Positions 35,162 to 48,300 of a stretch of 64,000 bases of DNA are shown piece by piece (within the stretch, counting starts at the first letter, position 1; every line of letters starts with the position of its first letter). The notes under the pieces were generated by a model that saw only the letters and a list, made by a program, of their open reading frames with translations, was not told where the DNA came from and ran no database searches. This stretch comes from Pomacea canaliculata (lineage: Eukaryota > Mollusca > Gastropoda > Architaenioglossa > Ampullariidae). The stretch is from positions 11,333,807 to 11,397,806 of the forward strand of contig NC_037601.1 of NCBI RefSeq assembly GCF_003073045.1. The letters are read 5' to 3'. The position numbers and the translations under genes are program-made.

Positions 35162-35542
35162 CAAATCCATGAAACTGTCAAAATGGACCAGATCAACCAT
35201 CACCCACGAAAACAAAATATGCATTTGAATATGTGCTTATGTCTATGTACTGAGCTTCAAGTACATTTTTAATGATGGATAAATGTTTAACATACAAGAA
35301 AAGTCTGTAGGAAACAACTTTGCAAAGTACATGATTTTAAATAAAATTGTTTGTTAGTGACTGTGATTTTCATTTTTCTTGAGAGTGTGTCATAAGGCAT
35401 ATTAGAAAATATTCTTAAAGCTGCCTTTATTAGGGAGGCATCAAAAGCCAAGATGTGTGAAATGTAGGTTTCCAAGAATTATGGTGCATTCTCATGGTCA
35501 CAGTAAGTGAAGTTCCTTTTTCATTTTACAGTTAATATAATA

Positions 35543-36259
35543 CAGTAAAAGTCTCTCTATTATGACTTGCTAAAATCGACCAAAATTAGATTATATCGGG
35601 GGGGGGGGGGGCGGTCATAGTTGGGAGATCATCCAGTCTGCTTTCATTTCACGATTTATGACTTTAAGCACTATTTATTTATTAAAATTCATTTATTTAA
35701 ATATTGAAACAAAGTTTTTAAAATCATATACATCAATGCTTTTCTTTGTTGTTTTCACTTTCTTGGTCATGCTTATTCTATCATTGATGCGCTTGACTGA
35801 AAATTTATTGGGAAACTAACTCTCCAGGTGAAAGCAATCGATTACATGCACCGTGGTAGATGAAGTCGCTTTCTTAAAATGCACTATTTATGTTTTTGAA
35901 TGTAATTTCTGCAGGGTCGCAATAAAGCATAAACGGTCACAAAAATTTTATGTTTATAAACTCGTGAATTCTGCAAAGGTCTATAATGAAGCACAATCAA
36001 CTGGTTTGTGCTAATAAAGAGACAACAATGAACAGCGGTCATTATGACCAAAAACTGTATCACTTCCGCTGTATCGACCCTGCCATTAAAAAAAAGTATT
36101 AGAATACAAACTGTCGGATTGGTGAGGTAGTCGTATTTGAGATGAAGTTTATGTAGCTAAATCACAACCTTCAAAGGTCTGTAGTGAAGTACATGCATGA
36201 ACAAATCTGGGAGGTAACTAAGAGGGGATCTTAAAAGTCTTAATTAAGAGGTTTTACTG
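35543..36259. mobile_element. pogo-like MITE, about 717 bp, with a 14-G run inside
   Basis: Ends are CAGTAAAAGTCTCTCTATTA and the complement of CAGTAAAACCTCTTAATTAA, with TA at 35541-35542 and 36260-36261. An internal run of 14 G lies at 35598-35611. TATCG and TATGACC words occur near the ends and interior, as in Tigger/pogo-type MITEs. No protein is encoded. It follows the RPUSD2 stop codon by 380 bases and may lie in or after its 3' UTR. Confidence 0.78.
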
Positions 36260-36499
36260 TACAAGCTTGTATTATTTTATATTTGTCCCCTTAAATCTCC
36301 TAGAGCACTGACTTAAAATTATACATGATACTGACAACCTTGTTCCACTCTTTCTATTAAGCAAAATCTCTCCACTTACAACTAACTACAATCGGAAAGA
36401 TTTACCTTCTGTTTTTTCCAACTTCTTTTCTTGATTTATGTAAAATGATGTTCTCATGGTACTACCAATAGACTCAATTTCCTGAAAAGGGTTAATAAA

Positions 36500-37240
36500 G
36501 ATGTATGTGTATTTAATTTAGGTTTAGTCTTCTGTTCACGCTTCTTGATGTTTCTGCTGCTTTTGACATCATTGACCATTCACTCAACAGACTACATCAT
36601 TCATTTGGCATCACTGATAAGGTTCTCACTTGGTTTTTTTCCTACCTTTCCAGTAGACTACAGAGAAACTTTCAGTCTGACCTGTGGTATTCCTTAGCGA
36701 TGCATCGTTCTTTCCCATTCTCTTCACTCTGTACACTTTTATTTTGTCTGCCATTACCACCTCACATCAAACACCATCTCTGTGCAGATGACTCTCAAGA
36801 CAGTGAAACAGCTGACAACGTACAGATATTGATGACTCGAACATCCACCTGCTGGATTACAGACAGCAAACTTATAATTTATGATGACAAGACTGAAACC
36901 ATTCTTTCTGGTCTATGCTAAAATCCTGCTCAACTTCTTTGCTCCCTTTTTCTCTCTCCAACTCGACATTTTCCCTAAGAATAAAACTGATCCCAACACT
37001 TTTCTCCTTTCTGCACTCCACTGGCTCTAAGATTTTAAACACATTCCACATAAAGTCTACATTCGCTGTTACAAGTGGCTAAATGGCTCTGCCCCCACCT
37101 ACCTGTCCAACTCACCAGATATACACACTGCCTCATTCGCTCCACTCCTCTTCTGCTCACCTCAGGCGTTGCCTTTCTCTGACCAGACTTCAACGTAGCC
37201 CTCTTTTTTCATCGTTGCATAAGCTTTATGTTCTCTAAAA
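36500..37240 (+). mobile_element. CR1/L2-type LINE fossil, reverse-transcriptase region
   Basis: Frames give LLDVSAAFDIIDHSLN (RT motif A), LHHSFGITDKVLTWFFSYLS, HHLCADDSQ (motif C, Y changed to C) and KLIIYDDKTETILSG. Further on come LHWL and YKWLNGSAPTYLS. Their order is that of CR1/L2 ORF2. The region between motif A and motif C is partly lost and the frame is broken in several places. It lies between RPUSD2 and TOP1. Confidence 0.82.
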
Positions 37241-38713
37241 AAAATTTGGGGCTGAGTGCTAGATAAGCACACATCGCTTCCTTTAATTCTTGGTCAGAGG
37301 TGACCACAACCCTTTAGTGGACCAAAAAACTTAGTCTGATAGTCTGATGAGGACCAATATCTCAAATGGTTGCAGTACAACACTGTTTCCGTGTTGTGCT
37401 GAAAGTCTTCGATAGATTTTTGACCCCTAATACACCTACATATTGTGTTACTATTTTCAAATTATTTGCTATTGTGCCTTTCTAGTCTTTGTCATTTCAT
37501 TCCACTAGCTTAGGAGGACTTATCATTATAAGAGGCAAGTATGTTTCCATTCTTATCATATTTTTTTCTTCTTAAGAGATTTTGACATGCTTCTCAGTTT
37601 CCATTAACATATTGTGAAACCCACGCTGTATGCCTGACAGAGCCAGCTGTGCTTGTCACAACGTAACTGAGCAATCTGTGACTGGTTAAAATTGCAGTTC
37701 TCTGATCATATAGACTGTATCTCATAATGCTGTCATCGCTGAAACTTGTATTGTCAAGTGCATAATAAAAGAAAGTCTTAAGACTTAAGCTTTAGACGGA
37801 AAGAAAATCTGGCATGTTGTGGCTGCACATCCAATAATAGACAGAGTCGCAACATAAATGTTAATTGCTGATGAAGGGAGGACTAGAGTGAAGGCACCTG
37901 GTGCATAAACATTCATGACTCAGATAACAAGTGAATCTTTTGTTATACAGAATACGCCGACCGATGTTTCCAAAATGCAATTATCATGATGATGCTTTTC
38001 AACCGATACATTACACAATTCACGGTGTTCTTAAACAAATGTTTAGAAGCTCTGTCTCTATTCAAATGTAGACTGTTTTTAATGCCTAGCTTGTTATGAC
38101 TTTCCTTTTTGTCGGTAATGTAATATGTGGAAACTGGACCCATTTTATAGTGCAGTGGCTTTCTTACCGCCTGTCTCCGCAGCTCTAACCTTAATTTTTG
38201 CCTCTTGACGTTCTAAACAGTCTTTTACCAGGGGTCAAAATGTGATGCAAGACAATGGTCAAATCTTTGACCATGCAAAGTTGCCCAGTGACATTAACAA
38301 AAACCCCGTAAGATTTAAAGCCGGTGACACCAACACCAAGTACGTTTTCCCTGTTTGCAAAACAAAGAAAAAAAAGATGACGCCCACATTACAACGTATG
38401 GTTTCCTGAGAGTGGCAGAATTTTTTTTTTAAATATAGATTCGGCCATTGTCTCGCTTAATATATTTGACCATTGTTTGAAATAAACCAGCTTCTGTACC
38501 AGACCCAGCACATCCACCGTACGAAACTTTACCTCAGCAACGTTTGAGCGTTCAACAGGTCGGACTACTCGATTGTTTACATCAATAGTGAAAGCCTGAT
38601 CACTTTATTTTGATCAAGAGGCATTGAACATGTCACGTGCACACAGCTGATCGTACTTCGAGAAAAATTACCTCTTTTATGGGATTTCCCTTGCCCCTTC
38701 CCAACAGGAGGAC
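37241..38713. other. Intergenic, no recognised content
   Basis: No open frame or repeat that I could name. The stretch lies between LINE debris and the TOP1 promoter region. Confidence 0.35.
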
Positions 38714-38880
38714 CTATAGTAGTGTGGTGGTTAAAACACTCGCTTAAATTGTCACTACTGCAACGATCGAGAAACTCCGTCTCGGGACACTATATGTGAC
38801 ACCCGTCCGCAGGACTAGGCGTCGGGGTAGGGGGGTTTTCTGTCCCCCTCAAGGTGGAAACACTTTCCTAGTAAATGAAC
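38714..38880 (+). mobile_element. Possible tRNA-derived SINE upstream of TOP1
   Basis: GTGTGGTGGTTAAAACACTC resembles an A box region and GATCGAGAAACTCC a degenerate B box about 45 bases on. A structured body follows (GTCTCGGGACAC, CCCGTCCGCAGGACTAGG, TTTTCTGTCCCCCTCAAGG). Such GGGGTAGGGG/CCCCC pairing is typical of SINE bodies. No second copy is in the window. Confidence 0.45.
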
Positions 38881-39221
38881 TCCTTTCCAACTAAAGTGAG
38901 ACTGTTAACTGCAAGTGTTTGATCAGGTTGTTTTAATTACTACATCTCTACAGTACTACCTGGGACGTATTATGAACCCCCGTGGTGCTACATTTAAAAC
39001 TGTTGAGAGCAAATCATAACAAAGATTCTGCTGTATTCTCTGAGACAGTGCACACCCCGCTGAACTTGTTCATTTATTTTGACTGCAGACCTTAGCTGAA
39101 TAAATGTTTTAGAGTATGAATAACAAAGCGCACTCTGTGCCAAGCTTTGACTACAGCGCTAGTGACCGCGTGTTTACCACGCGGCGCGCATCATAGCTCG
39201 CTGACGGCTAAGTCCCGTGAC

Positions 39222-39319
39222 TGCGCATGCTCAATAAGATAAAATTTGGACTTAGTCGCAGTGATTGCAGGCCGCCGCCATTCTTTGCCGAAGCAACCAA
39301 CAGAAGAAATTTGTTGGAA
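39222..39319 (+). promoter_or_regulatory. TOP1 core promoter with NRF1- and YY1-like sites
   Basis: TGCGCATGC at 39222-39230 fits the NRF1 half-palindrome, and GCCGCCATT at 39274-39282 fits the YY1 element, 38-46 bases ahead of the start codon. The flank at 39160-39230 is locally GC- and CpG-rich against an AT-rich background. TATA-less promoters with these two sites are common for housekeeping genes. Confidence 0.5.
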
Positions 39320-42300
39320 ATGGCAACTTCGGACTCCGATCACCCATCACAATCGGGCAAGGTAAAAGAGAAAACAAATATCTTCAAGATTATGTTATTT
39401 AAACTAAGTAAAACTGTTAAGAATATCCTCTGTAGTCGATACAGAAACCTATGGACAAAGCAGCATTTTGCGACTAAGTCCAAGATGGCTGAAATTTTTC
39501 TAAGTGCAAAACCGACATCACGCAGATTTGAGTTTGCCCCTGTGGCTTACCATCAGTTTCTTTTCACACAATGTTAGAATGGATCTCAGCTTTGGTGTAC
39601 ATAGTTTCATTTTTATGTTTCAGGAAAATAACTCTGAGTTCGGTGGAGCAGTTTCGGGTGAGTGAAATGCTTTGTGTTCTCTGTTTGCTGCGTAAGCGAA
39701 CTTAGCCTGTAACTGTTTAAAAGTGTTCGCGTGAACGAATGAGGTCGTGTACAGATCCTACCGAGATTACCGTTGGGTGCGCCAATAATGAAAAGTAAAG
39801 GGAAGCGCAAGGTGGTTTGTGTAATGTTTATCGCCTCGGCTATTTTTAACATCCTTTGTTACTACGTTGATTTACTGTTAATATTCCTGAAAGGATCTTT
39901 TGAAATTTTCCAGGTGTGCTTCTGACCATTGTTACTCGTTAGCATTAACATCAGAAAAACCGCGTGCGTAAACTAAGAAAAAAGTTTATGCAAAAAATTA
40001 CGAATTTATGGCGTTTTCTAGAGATAAATCTAAAAGGAAACAACAAAAATAGAGAAAAATCATTTTTAAAGTAAAATGTACCTTCTTGTTAAAGTCAGCT
40101 TAAAATTCATGTGGAATAAAAAGGTAAATCTAAATATAAAACAAACATTTAAACAATGGGTTTTAAATTCTGGTTTGTTTAGGATACTTTTCTTCTATGT
40201 CTGTCGATAATAAACAAGGTTTTGTAAACTATGATGTACAGTAACCCCTCACCACTTATCACTTCGCCTTTTACGGCTTCACTGTTTTTGTAAGAAATTA
40301 AGGGGGAAAATGATTCGCAGATTTTCTGTGAAATTCAATCAGTGGAAAATATATTTTATGAATTTTTAGATGAAAAAAACTCAAAGTGTATAAAAATATG
40401 TTACTAACATTAATTCTTCCTATAAAGAAATATAACTATTAAAATTAATATGAATTACACTAGATGGCGCATGTATTTACTCAAAAATGAGAACCAGCAT
40501 CGTTTGCCTGAGACGCTATGCGCCTACTCACAGTTGTAAACAACAGTGTGGGAATAGTTATTAATGTTTGTTTATTGGTGTTTTATGCCATGCCAGCAAC
40601 TAGGCTATATCATGGCAATAAAAAAGTTTTTATGTTTAAAGGTTTGAATAGTTATTAAGGAAATGGGCAAAGTTTATGTATCATAAAAGTATGGGGGAGG
40701 GTTTATAAAGCCTTAATATAGTGTATAAATACATAAATATACTATTTCTATTTGGCTGATTTTCGGTTATTGTGGGTGGTTCTGGAACGAATCTCCTGCG
40801 ATAAACGAGGGATCACTCTATGCAACAACAAATGATAGAAGTGGAAACATTCTGCCCCTTAAAATAACAAATCCATCTATCCTAGTGCAGTGACAATAAT
40901 GCAAAAATATAAGAAACAGCCCATAAATACAAGGAACATAGGATAGATAGTCTGTTAGCTCTGAAAGATATTCACCAAATAATCCTTGGATACTTTCAGA
41001 TTTTTAGCTACAATAATTTTGAAAACCACAAAGTGCATCAGTTAAAGTTTCTTGTCATGCATAACTGAGGTACTTCGCTTCCATTTTGCTTTAGGGTTTT
41101 TGATTATAAACCTTCTTTATTGACACTTAAACTTTTTGGACGTTGTAAACCATGCTGCTTTTCATTTTTTTGATTGACGGACCATGCGGGTTGCTACTTA
41201 ATATGCAAAATACTTGTAAAGTTTAGGTCTTTGATCACTGTGCCTCAGCGATGTCGTCTGGTAAAAGATAGTCTGGCATGATTACTCCTTCAGAATCCCA
41301 AAATACAGAAGCCATCACCTTGCCAATCGGCGCTGCCTGCTTGAATTTCTTCAGGAGTGGAGAACCACAGCGTTTCCACTGTTTGCTTTGAATCTTTGAT
41401 TCAGGTTCAAAGTGATGAACCCAGGTTTCACCTTGAGTTACTAATCTGCAGTGGAAATTCTCATGATGACAATGTCTTTGGATGTTGCTGGATACCATTG
41501 TTAACGACTGGGGAGCGGGTGCCATAGTCACTATCATGCCTTACCTGTAACACCTACATGGAGATTACCTTAAGTTGCAACACCTTGTGGACAACATGTG
41601 GCTTGTGCTAAATGAGTTTATTAAACCTTTTGTGGACGATTACTACCGAAGGTTTCAGGAGAGCATAGCAGATGACTTTATTGGCACCTACATTAGAGAA
41701 ATACATCATCATCGCAACAGGCAATCAGAATCCCCTCACATCAACAGGAAATACATATTTGGATTTGTTTAATTTTAAACAATTTTACCGCAAGTGTGAG
41801 ATTATAAAGAATATTTTAAAGATGCTAATCTCCTTGAGGTAGTCTTCGACAACTGTGGCATGGGTATTGACTATTAAATTATCTGCTGGACTCAGGTTTA
41901 CTTCTTTCACTACCCTAACATGCAGGGTAACATGCTTCAAGGAGATCCACAGCATTATTGGAACAGAGCGAGCATCCAGCATACAAGACAGACCCCAGTT
42001 AGTTTATGTGGAGGCTGTCATAATAGAAGTTTTTTGCTACGTCAACATTGTGCCCCTGAATGTGACATGGAGTTTGGTGGATACACGATCCCTAAGGGCA
42101 CTTTAGTCATCCCAACCTGGATTCTATAATGAGAGCTCCAGACATCTGGGATGACCCTGCCAGATTCAGACCTGAACATTTTATAGGAGAGGATGGAAAA
42201 CTGTGGGGATCTAAAGGGTTAATTTCCTTCTCTATGGCTCGGTGCATCTGTTTGGGTGAAACACTTGCCAGAATGGAATTATTTCTATATCTGCTTACAA

Positions 42301-45300
42301 TGGTACAACACTTCCAATTCCTGCCTCTGGAAACTGCAGAGCTTCAACCATTGCAAGGCCTGATGAGATTTTTTCTATTCTCCTGAACATTTCAAGGTTC
42401 AAGCTGTGCCTAGGATTGTTCCACAAAGGAAACATCTCAATAATAACAATAGTGGAGTTGATGTTACCGTCTCAGAGGACACCAGAGCACATCTACAGGG
42501 ACTCAACAATTTTTTTCCCTTCTTATTATCTTTTTGTGTTTTTCTTTTTCTATTTAGTATGCGCTTTGAGCCTGCCTGTAACGGTAGGAAAAAAGTGTTA
42601 TACAAATTCAACATATTATTATTTTCATGTATTAAATACAGTTTCAAATACATTAACATAAAGTATTCACCATTTTTATAATAGTTTAAATGTTATTTGT
42701 GCTGCAGCTGCTGACTTGAAAGCAAGGATGCAAGGTGTTAATAACAATACAAACCATGCTTCTCATAATGGTATTTCCAACCACATCAGCAAGTCCGGTA
42801 GCTCAGGCAGCTCTCTTTCACCATCTCCAGTCAAGAATGTTTCTAGTTCATCTGAACACAGGGATCGTTCCAAAGACGCAAATAGCAAACACTCCAGCTC
42901 ATCAAGTTCTAGACATAAAGATAGTTCATCTTCATCCAAACACAAAGAGTCCAGCAGTGGCTCAAGCAAACCCAAAGAGGGTTCATCGTCATCATCATCC
43001 AAGCATAAAGAAGGCTCATCATCTAGCTCTTACCGGGAGAGCTCTAGTTCAAAACACAAGGAAGGCAGTGGGTCTTCCAGCTCCAACAAGTATAAGGAAG
43101 GAGGATCTTCATCCTCCATCAGCTCCAAGCTAAAGGAGAGTTCTTCCTTCTCTAAGCCTAAAGAGAGCAGCAGCAGTCATTCCAAGTCATCATCAGAACA
43201 CAGACATTCCTCGTCCTCTTCTGACAAACACAAGTCCATCACCAACAACAGCAGTGAAAAACATAGAGACAAGTCTAAAGAACATAGCAGCAGTAAGCAT
43301 AGGTAAGTTACAAGTTTTTTCCCATTCTTCACATTTGTTACCATGGCAGTAACCAAAATAGTTTATGATGATATTTATGAAAGCTGTTGTGTTTAATGTG
43401 GAAATAAAGCTTTTTAAAATACAAGTCTGTAATTGCTGTCACCTCATAAATAAGATTTTTTTAACAGCTTAAAAAACCTGTCCAAGTAAATACTTGTACA
43501 GGATTTTTAAAAGTTTACTTTTTAAATTTAAAATGTCATAAGGAAGGGCATTTAAAGCACACCAATACTGTTGGTTTGTAGCATGTCACTAACTAAAGAA
43601 TTAAAATTATTTGATATTTGTCTTTAGCAAAGAGCACTCTTCTTCATCATCCAGATCAAAAGAGGGCAGCAGTAGTGTTCACAGTACATCTGTTAAAAAA
43701 GACAAAGATTCTGGGAGTAGCAACAAAGCAGACTCATATTTTCACAAGGAATCATTTAGCAACAGTCCTACTAAGGTGAAAAGTGAACCATCTTCTCCTC
43801 CCAAAACCACGAGAAAGGAGCCACCTACTCCTGGGAAGCAGCCCAAGTCAGAGCAAGCTTCCCCTACAAAGATGGCCAATGCACAACCTGCAAGTGCTCA
43901 GCCTAGAGCTAAACAAGAACCAACTAGTGATGATGAAGACACACCTTTGGTTAGTCAAGGATTTAGGTTTATCTCATGATAATGATAGTAGTTTCATTAC
44001 TGTTTTAATTTACTAATGCCTTTATTTTTATAGAGTTCTTAAAACTTTATTTTAATAGAGCGTTCTTAAAATTTAAAAAAAAACAAAACAGTATTTGACC
44101 AAGTCGGAATGGTGTCACTTCTCATTTTTAATGCAGAAGATGGCACACAACTGGTTTTCTCAAATTTATTTTTGTCAGTTCTTTTTTAAACTCGTAAATG
44201 ACACTAGGTATTAAAACTTTAAAAAATAATTTTATTCGATACTGATGGTTTCAGTCTGTGCGTCTGATGGAAACCCAATCTTCTAAAGCTGTAAAGCGCC
44301 CTAAAGAGGAATCTGATGAGGATGATGAGCCTTTATCATCCAGGTAAACGTCAAAACTGTGTTGTCAAATCTAAAAAGTTATTGTTTTCTTAATTTCAGG
44401 AATTTTTTTATGTAAAGTGGAAAAGAAGCAAAATTACAGAATCACAATATTTGTAAGAAAAGTCTAATTTAAAGTAGATGAAAGTAATAACATTTGGTCA
44501 TGAAAATTTGATATATCTTTAAAAAATATTGAAATGTGTTAAGTCTACAGGGTATGTTGTAAGTTATGTCAGTAAATTAGCTTTTGTAAAACAACTAAAC
44601 CATGTTGACAGACTCTTACAAATTTTACATTTTCATGCGATTTTTGTTTTTCTTTTCTTTTGTTTGCTTCTGTGATATACGTTATTCATGTTTGTGATCA
44701 GAATATTTAGAAGTAATCAAGTTTGCTCACAAGCTACCCCTTTCTTCCACAAAACAATATAATATGTACTATATACCATCAAACCACAGAGACATCACCT
44801 ATTCTATCCTTGAAATTATTGAATGTTTTTGTAGAGTTGATAAGGTGAAAAAGCAGAAGATTGAAGCAGCAAAAAAAAGAAAATTTGAAGATGATAGCAA
44901 GAATTCCAAATCAGTAAGTGACATTATAACAATTTTTTGTATCAGATTCATTTTCTTGTATAATATTTCTCTAATGATGTGTATTGCAGAGCCCTCTACA
45001 AACAGGAAGTAGCTAAATTATTGACTTTTGAGCTGGAATCAGTTTATTACTTTTTGTTTTTATAATCAGAAGAAATTCTGTCATTTTAAATGCTTGTTAT
45101 TCATACTTGGTTCAGTTATCACTATAATCAAATGTGCATTTATTAAAAAATTTAGTTATCCAATAAATTATTGATGATGGGGTTGCTTGTGTAGCACAGT
45201 TCCAGAATATGGCCAGGTTTTCTGTGCTACACTTTACCAGGTTTAGCATAATAGAGAAATTGATAAGACACACTCTTTCTCTCATTCTATGCATTTTATA

Positions 45301-48300
45301 CACATCTTGACTATGAGCAGCTCAATCCCTGTGGAAATATAGAACTGACTACATGGTTAGAAATGAGAATAGTAATAAGTTTCATAGTTTGTGTCTAGCA
45401 TACGATAGCAAAATAAAGGGCAATTAGGGGAATGAATAAAAGGCCCTAGCAAAGACTGTGCACACGATCATCATCACACACAGTTACTAAACTCACAGTT
45501 ACTAAGTCTAATACATGTCCATAGTACAGGAGCATTTGGAAAATGAGGAAAATGTAAATTAAGGAAAGGAATTAAGAGCTGCAGACATAGCTCAATGAGG
45601 AGCAGCCATCTTGAAAGATAAATTTTGTGTGAATTTTTGACAAGTAGAACTGTGTGTTCTGCTCAGTAATGAATGTGCCTAAATAAAGAGTAGACAGTGA
45701 TGGTGTTTGATATGGAGGCAGGGAAGGAGCCATATGTGAAGCCATGACAAATCAAAGTCAGCTTGTAATTAACTTGAGCTTTTAAGAGGCAGCCAGTGGA
45801 GTGTGTGGAGAAAAGATTTAACATGATTATACTCTCTACAGCTCATTTCAAAATTTTGTCAACCATATGTTTTTGATAGCCAGTGAGTAGAAAGTTGGCA
45901 TAATTAAGTCTGGAAAGAGCAATTGAAAAACCAATACTTTTGTTTCCTGAACATCAGAGTGTTGTCTGGTGACACAGATTTGATGAACAGCTGGATAAGT
46001 CAAATGACAATAGCAGTCCAAAGGTTCAGGGGTATCATCCTGGTTAGTGCAGTCAGATTAAGGACAGAAGATGTGAGAGGAATGTTAATGGTTCCACTCT
46101 GATCAGTGTTGGTAAGGGAGATGATAGAACGTGGATAAAATAGAATGTCTTCATGTAGTCATTTAATTTCATATGCTCATTCAAGACTTCACATTTGTGA
46201 TAGAGCATTCCACCCTTTTGATGATGTTTTTGATATTAGAGTGTGACATAAGGCATATATCTGTGTGACCAAATGGTAGAACAGATTGATTAGATAAAAC
46301 ATCAATGACAGATCTATTCAGTTTAAGAAGGGGTGGATTGAGGTAAAAAAAAAAAAAATCTCTGCACTCAAGAGCCAGCAAGATGTCATTTATAACTTTA
46401 GCATTATGTGATGGTCAGTATGCTGGGCCTAAGAGAACAGAATATTTACATAACCTTGCAAAGAGCTGTTTAGCACAATCTGTTGAAGATTTTGAAGACT
46501 GAGTAATGAACAGTAATAGTCTAAATTCATTTTCTTGTTGGAGTGATTTTATGACTGCAGACTAAATGGTGGTGGTGGAAGTAGGCCAGATGATAGACTT
46601 ATTATATTGTTAATGACATGCAGAAAAGACATTTGTGGGCAGTACTTTGCCCACCCTTCATAGCCTATAGAGCAGAAACATTTGTCCATTCTGATGTTAT
46701 TTGATATGCTATTGGTGAAATGAGCAAAATGCAGAAATAACTGTTTCGTCTTGCCTCCACAGGCCAAAAAGGTAAAGAAGGAAGATATAAAGGGAGCACC
46801 ACGGACCAAAAAAGAGAAGCAGGAACAGGATGAAGTCGGTGTCTGGCGGTGGTGGGAGGAGGAAAAGCGTGATGATGGTATCAAGTGGAATTTTCTGGAG
46901 CACAAAGGTCCTGTGTTTGCGCCAGCTTACGAACCACTACCACCAGACATCAAATTCTATTATGAAGGTTTGTATTTTTTCCTTAACCATTTTGTTTTTC
47001 ATTTATTTACTTTGATATAAAATTTCTCAATTTTCAGTTTTTTTAAAGTATTGTTTTGTAATTTATTCACCAAAGCTAAAGAGGGAAAAAGTATTTTTAT
47101 GTGATGTCTTGCAAATTTGAGAAGAACCTTGAATTATAAAATGCAGAAAGTATGTTGAACATTTAGGCAAAGAAATGCTGCTCAGCTCAGAGGCAGAAGA
47201 AGTGGCAACATTTTATGCAAAGATGTTGGACCATGACTATACCACAAGAGAGATCTTCAATGAAAATTTTTTCAGGGACTGGCGTAAAGTAAGCTCTGTA
47301 TATTCTAATAAATAGACGTGTTGTATACATTTTGCTTAAAGTCACTTCTTATTATGAAGCTCATCGCCATGTTATTATAATTCTAAGGTGACATTTTATG
47401 CTAAAGTCTTGGTATTAAAAAATTTATAAAAGATGAAGAAAGTGGACATCCTAATTGCTTTGGTTACCTCATACATATCAAAGCTATTCATCATAGTGTC
47501 ATCTTTAAAATAGTTTTTTTTTTATATAAAGATAACAAATGTTAACTCACATAGAATATATGGATATATGTTTACAGGCGATGACAAAACAAGAGAGAGA
47601 GATCATCACAGATCTTAAGAAGTGCAATTTCACTCAGATGCATGAGTATTTCAAAGTAAAAAACGAAGAGCGAAAGAACATGACTAAAGAACAGAAACAA
47701 GTGAGTAGAAAGGTTTTTTTTTTTTAGAACATGGAGGACATCAGTTGCATATCAATTTAGGCATAGGGGGTAGGAGTGAAGTTGCTGCCCTGAATGCAAG
47801 ATGAGAGGAAATAAAAAATTTGTAGGAATAAATATAAGTATAAGCATAAATGAGATGTTTATTATTAATATTCTGAAGTTTCACGCAGTTACAACACTGA
47901 TGTCAATATATTTTTAATTTAACAACAATTAATGAATTGGAAAATTACAGGTAGTTTGTCTGTGTCTGGGGCATGGTCATGGGGGTCACAAGATGTACTT
48001 GGTTCATTAAGTATCCAAATTTATCCTTAGTTCTGACAATTCTTGTCTTTAGGTAATTAAAAAGCAGAATGAAGAAATCACCAAGGACTATGGTTTTTGC
48101 ACCATAGATGGCCACAAAGAAAGAATAGGTAATTTCAAAATAGAACCTCCAGGGCTGTTTCGTGGACGTGGTGATCATCCAAAACAGGGTATGCTCAAGC
48201 GCCGTGTCTTGCCAGAAGATGTAATTATCAACTGCAGCAAGTAAGTCATCAAAAAGGCAAAATCATTTGAGACTTTAAAATCTTTGTGCTCCTAAGAAGT

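Noticed and set aside
39227-39577. 116-codon open frame at the start of TOP1
   Set aside because: It reads through the first TOP1 exon (39320-39361) into intron 1. The splice donor at 39362 and the next exon give the correct protein.
42763-43002. Acidic Leu/Asp/Glu-rich open frame on the minus strand
   Set aside because: It is the antisense of the Ser/Lys repeats of TOP1 exon 3. Repetitive codons on one strand commonly open a frame on the other.
42735-43133. 132-codon plus-strand frame overlapping TOP1 exon 3
   Set aside because: Shifted frame of the same repeat. The TOP1 frame continues in phase across all exons.
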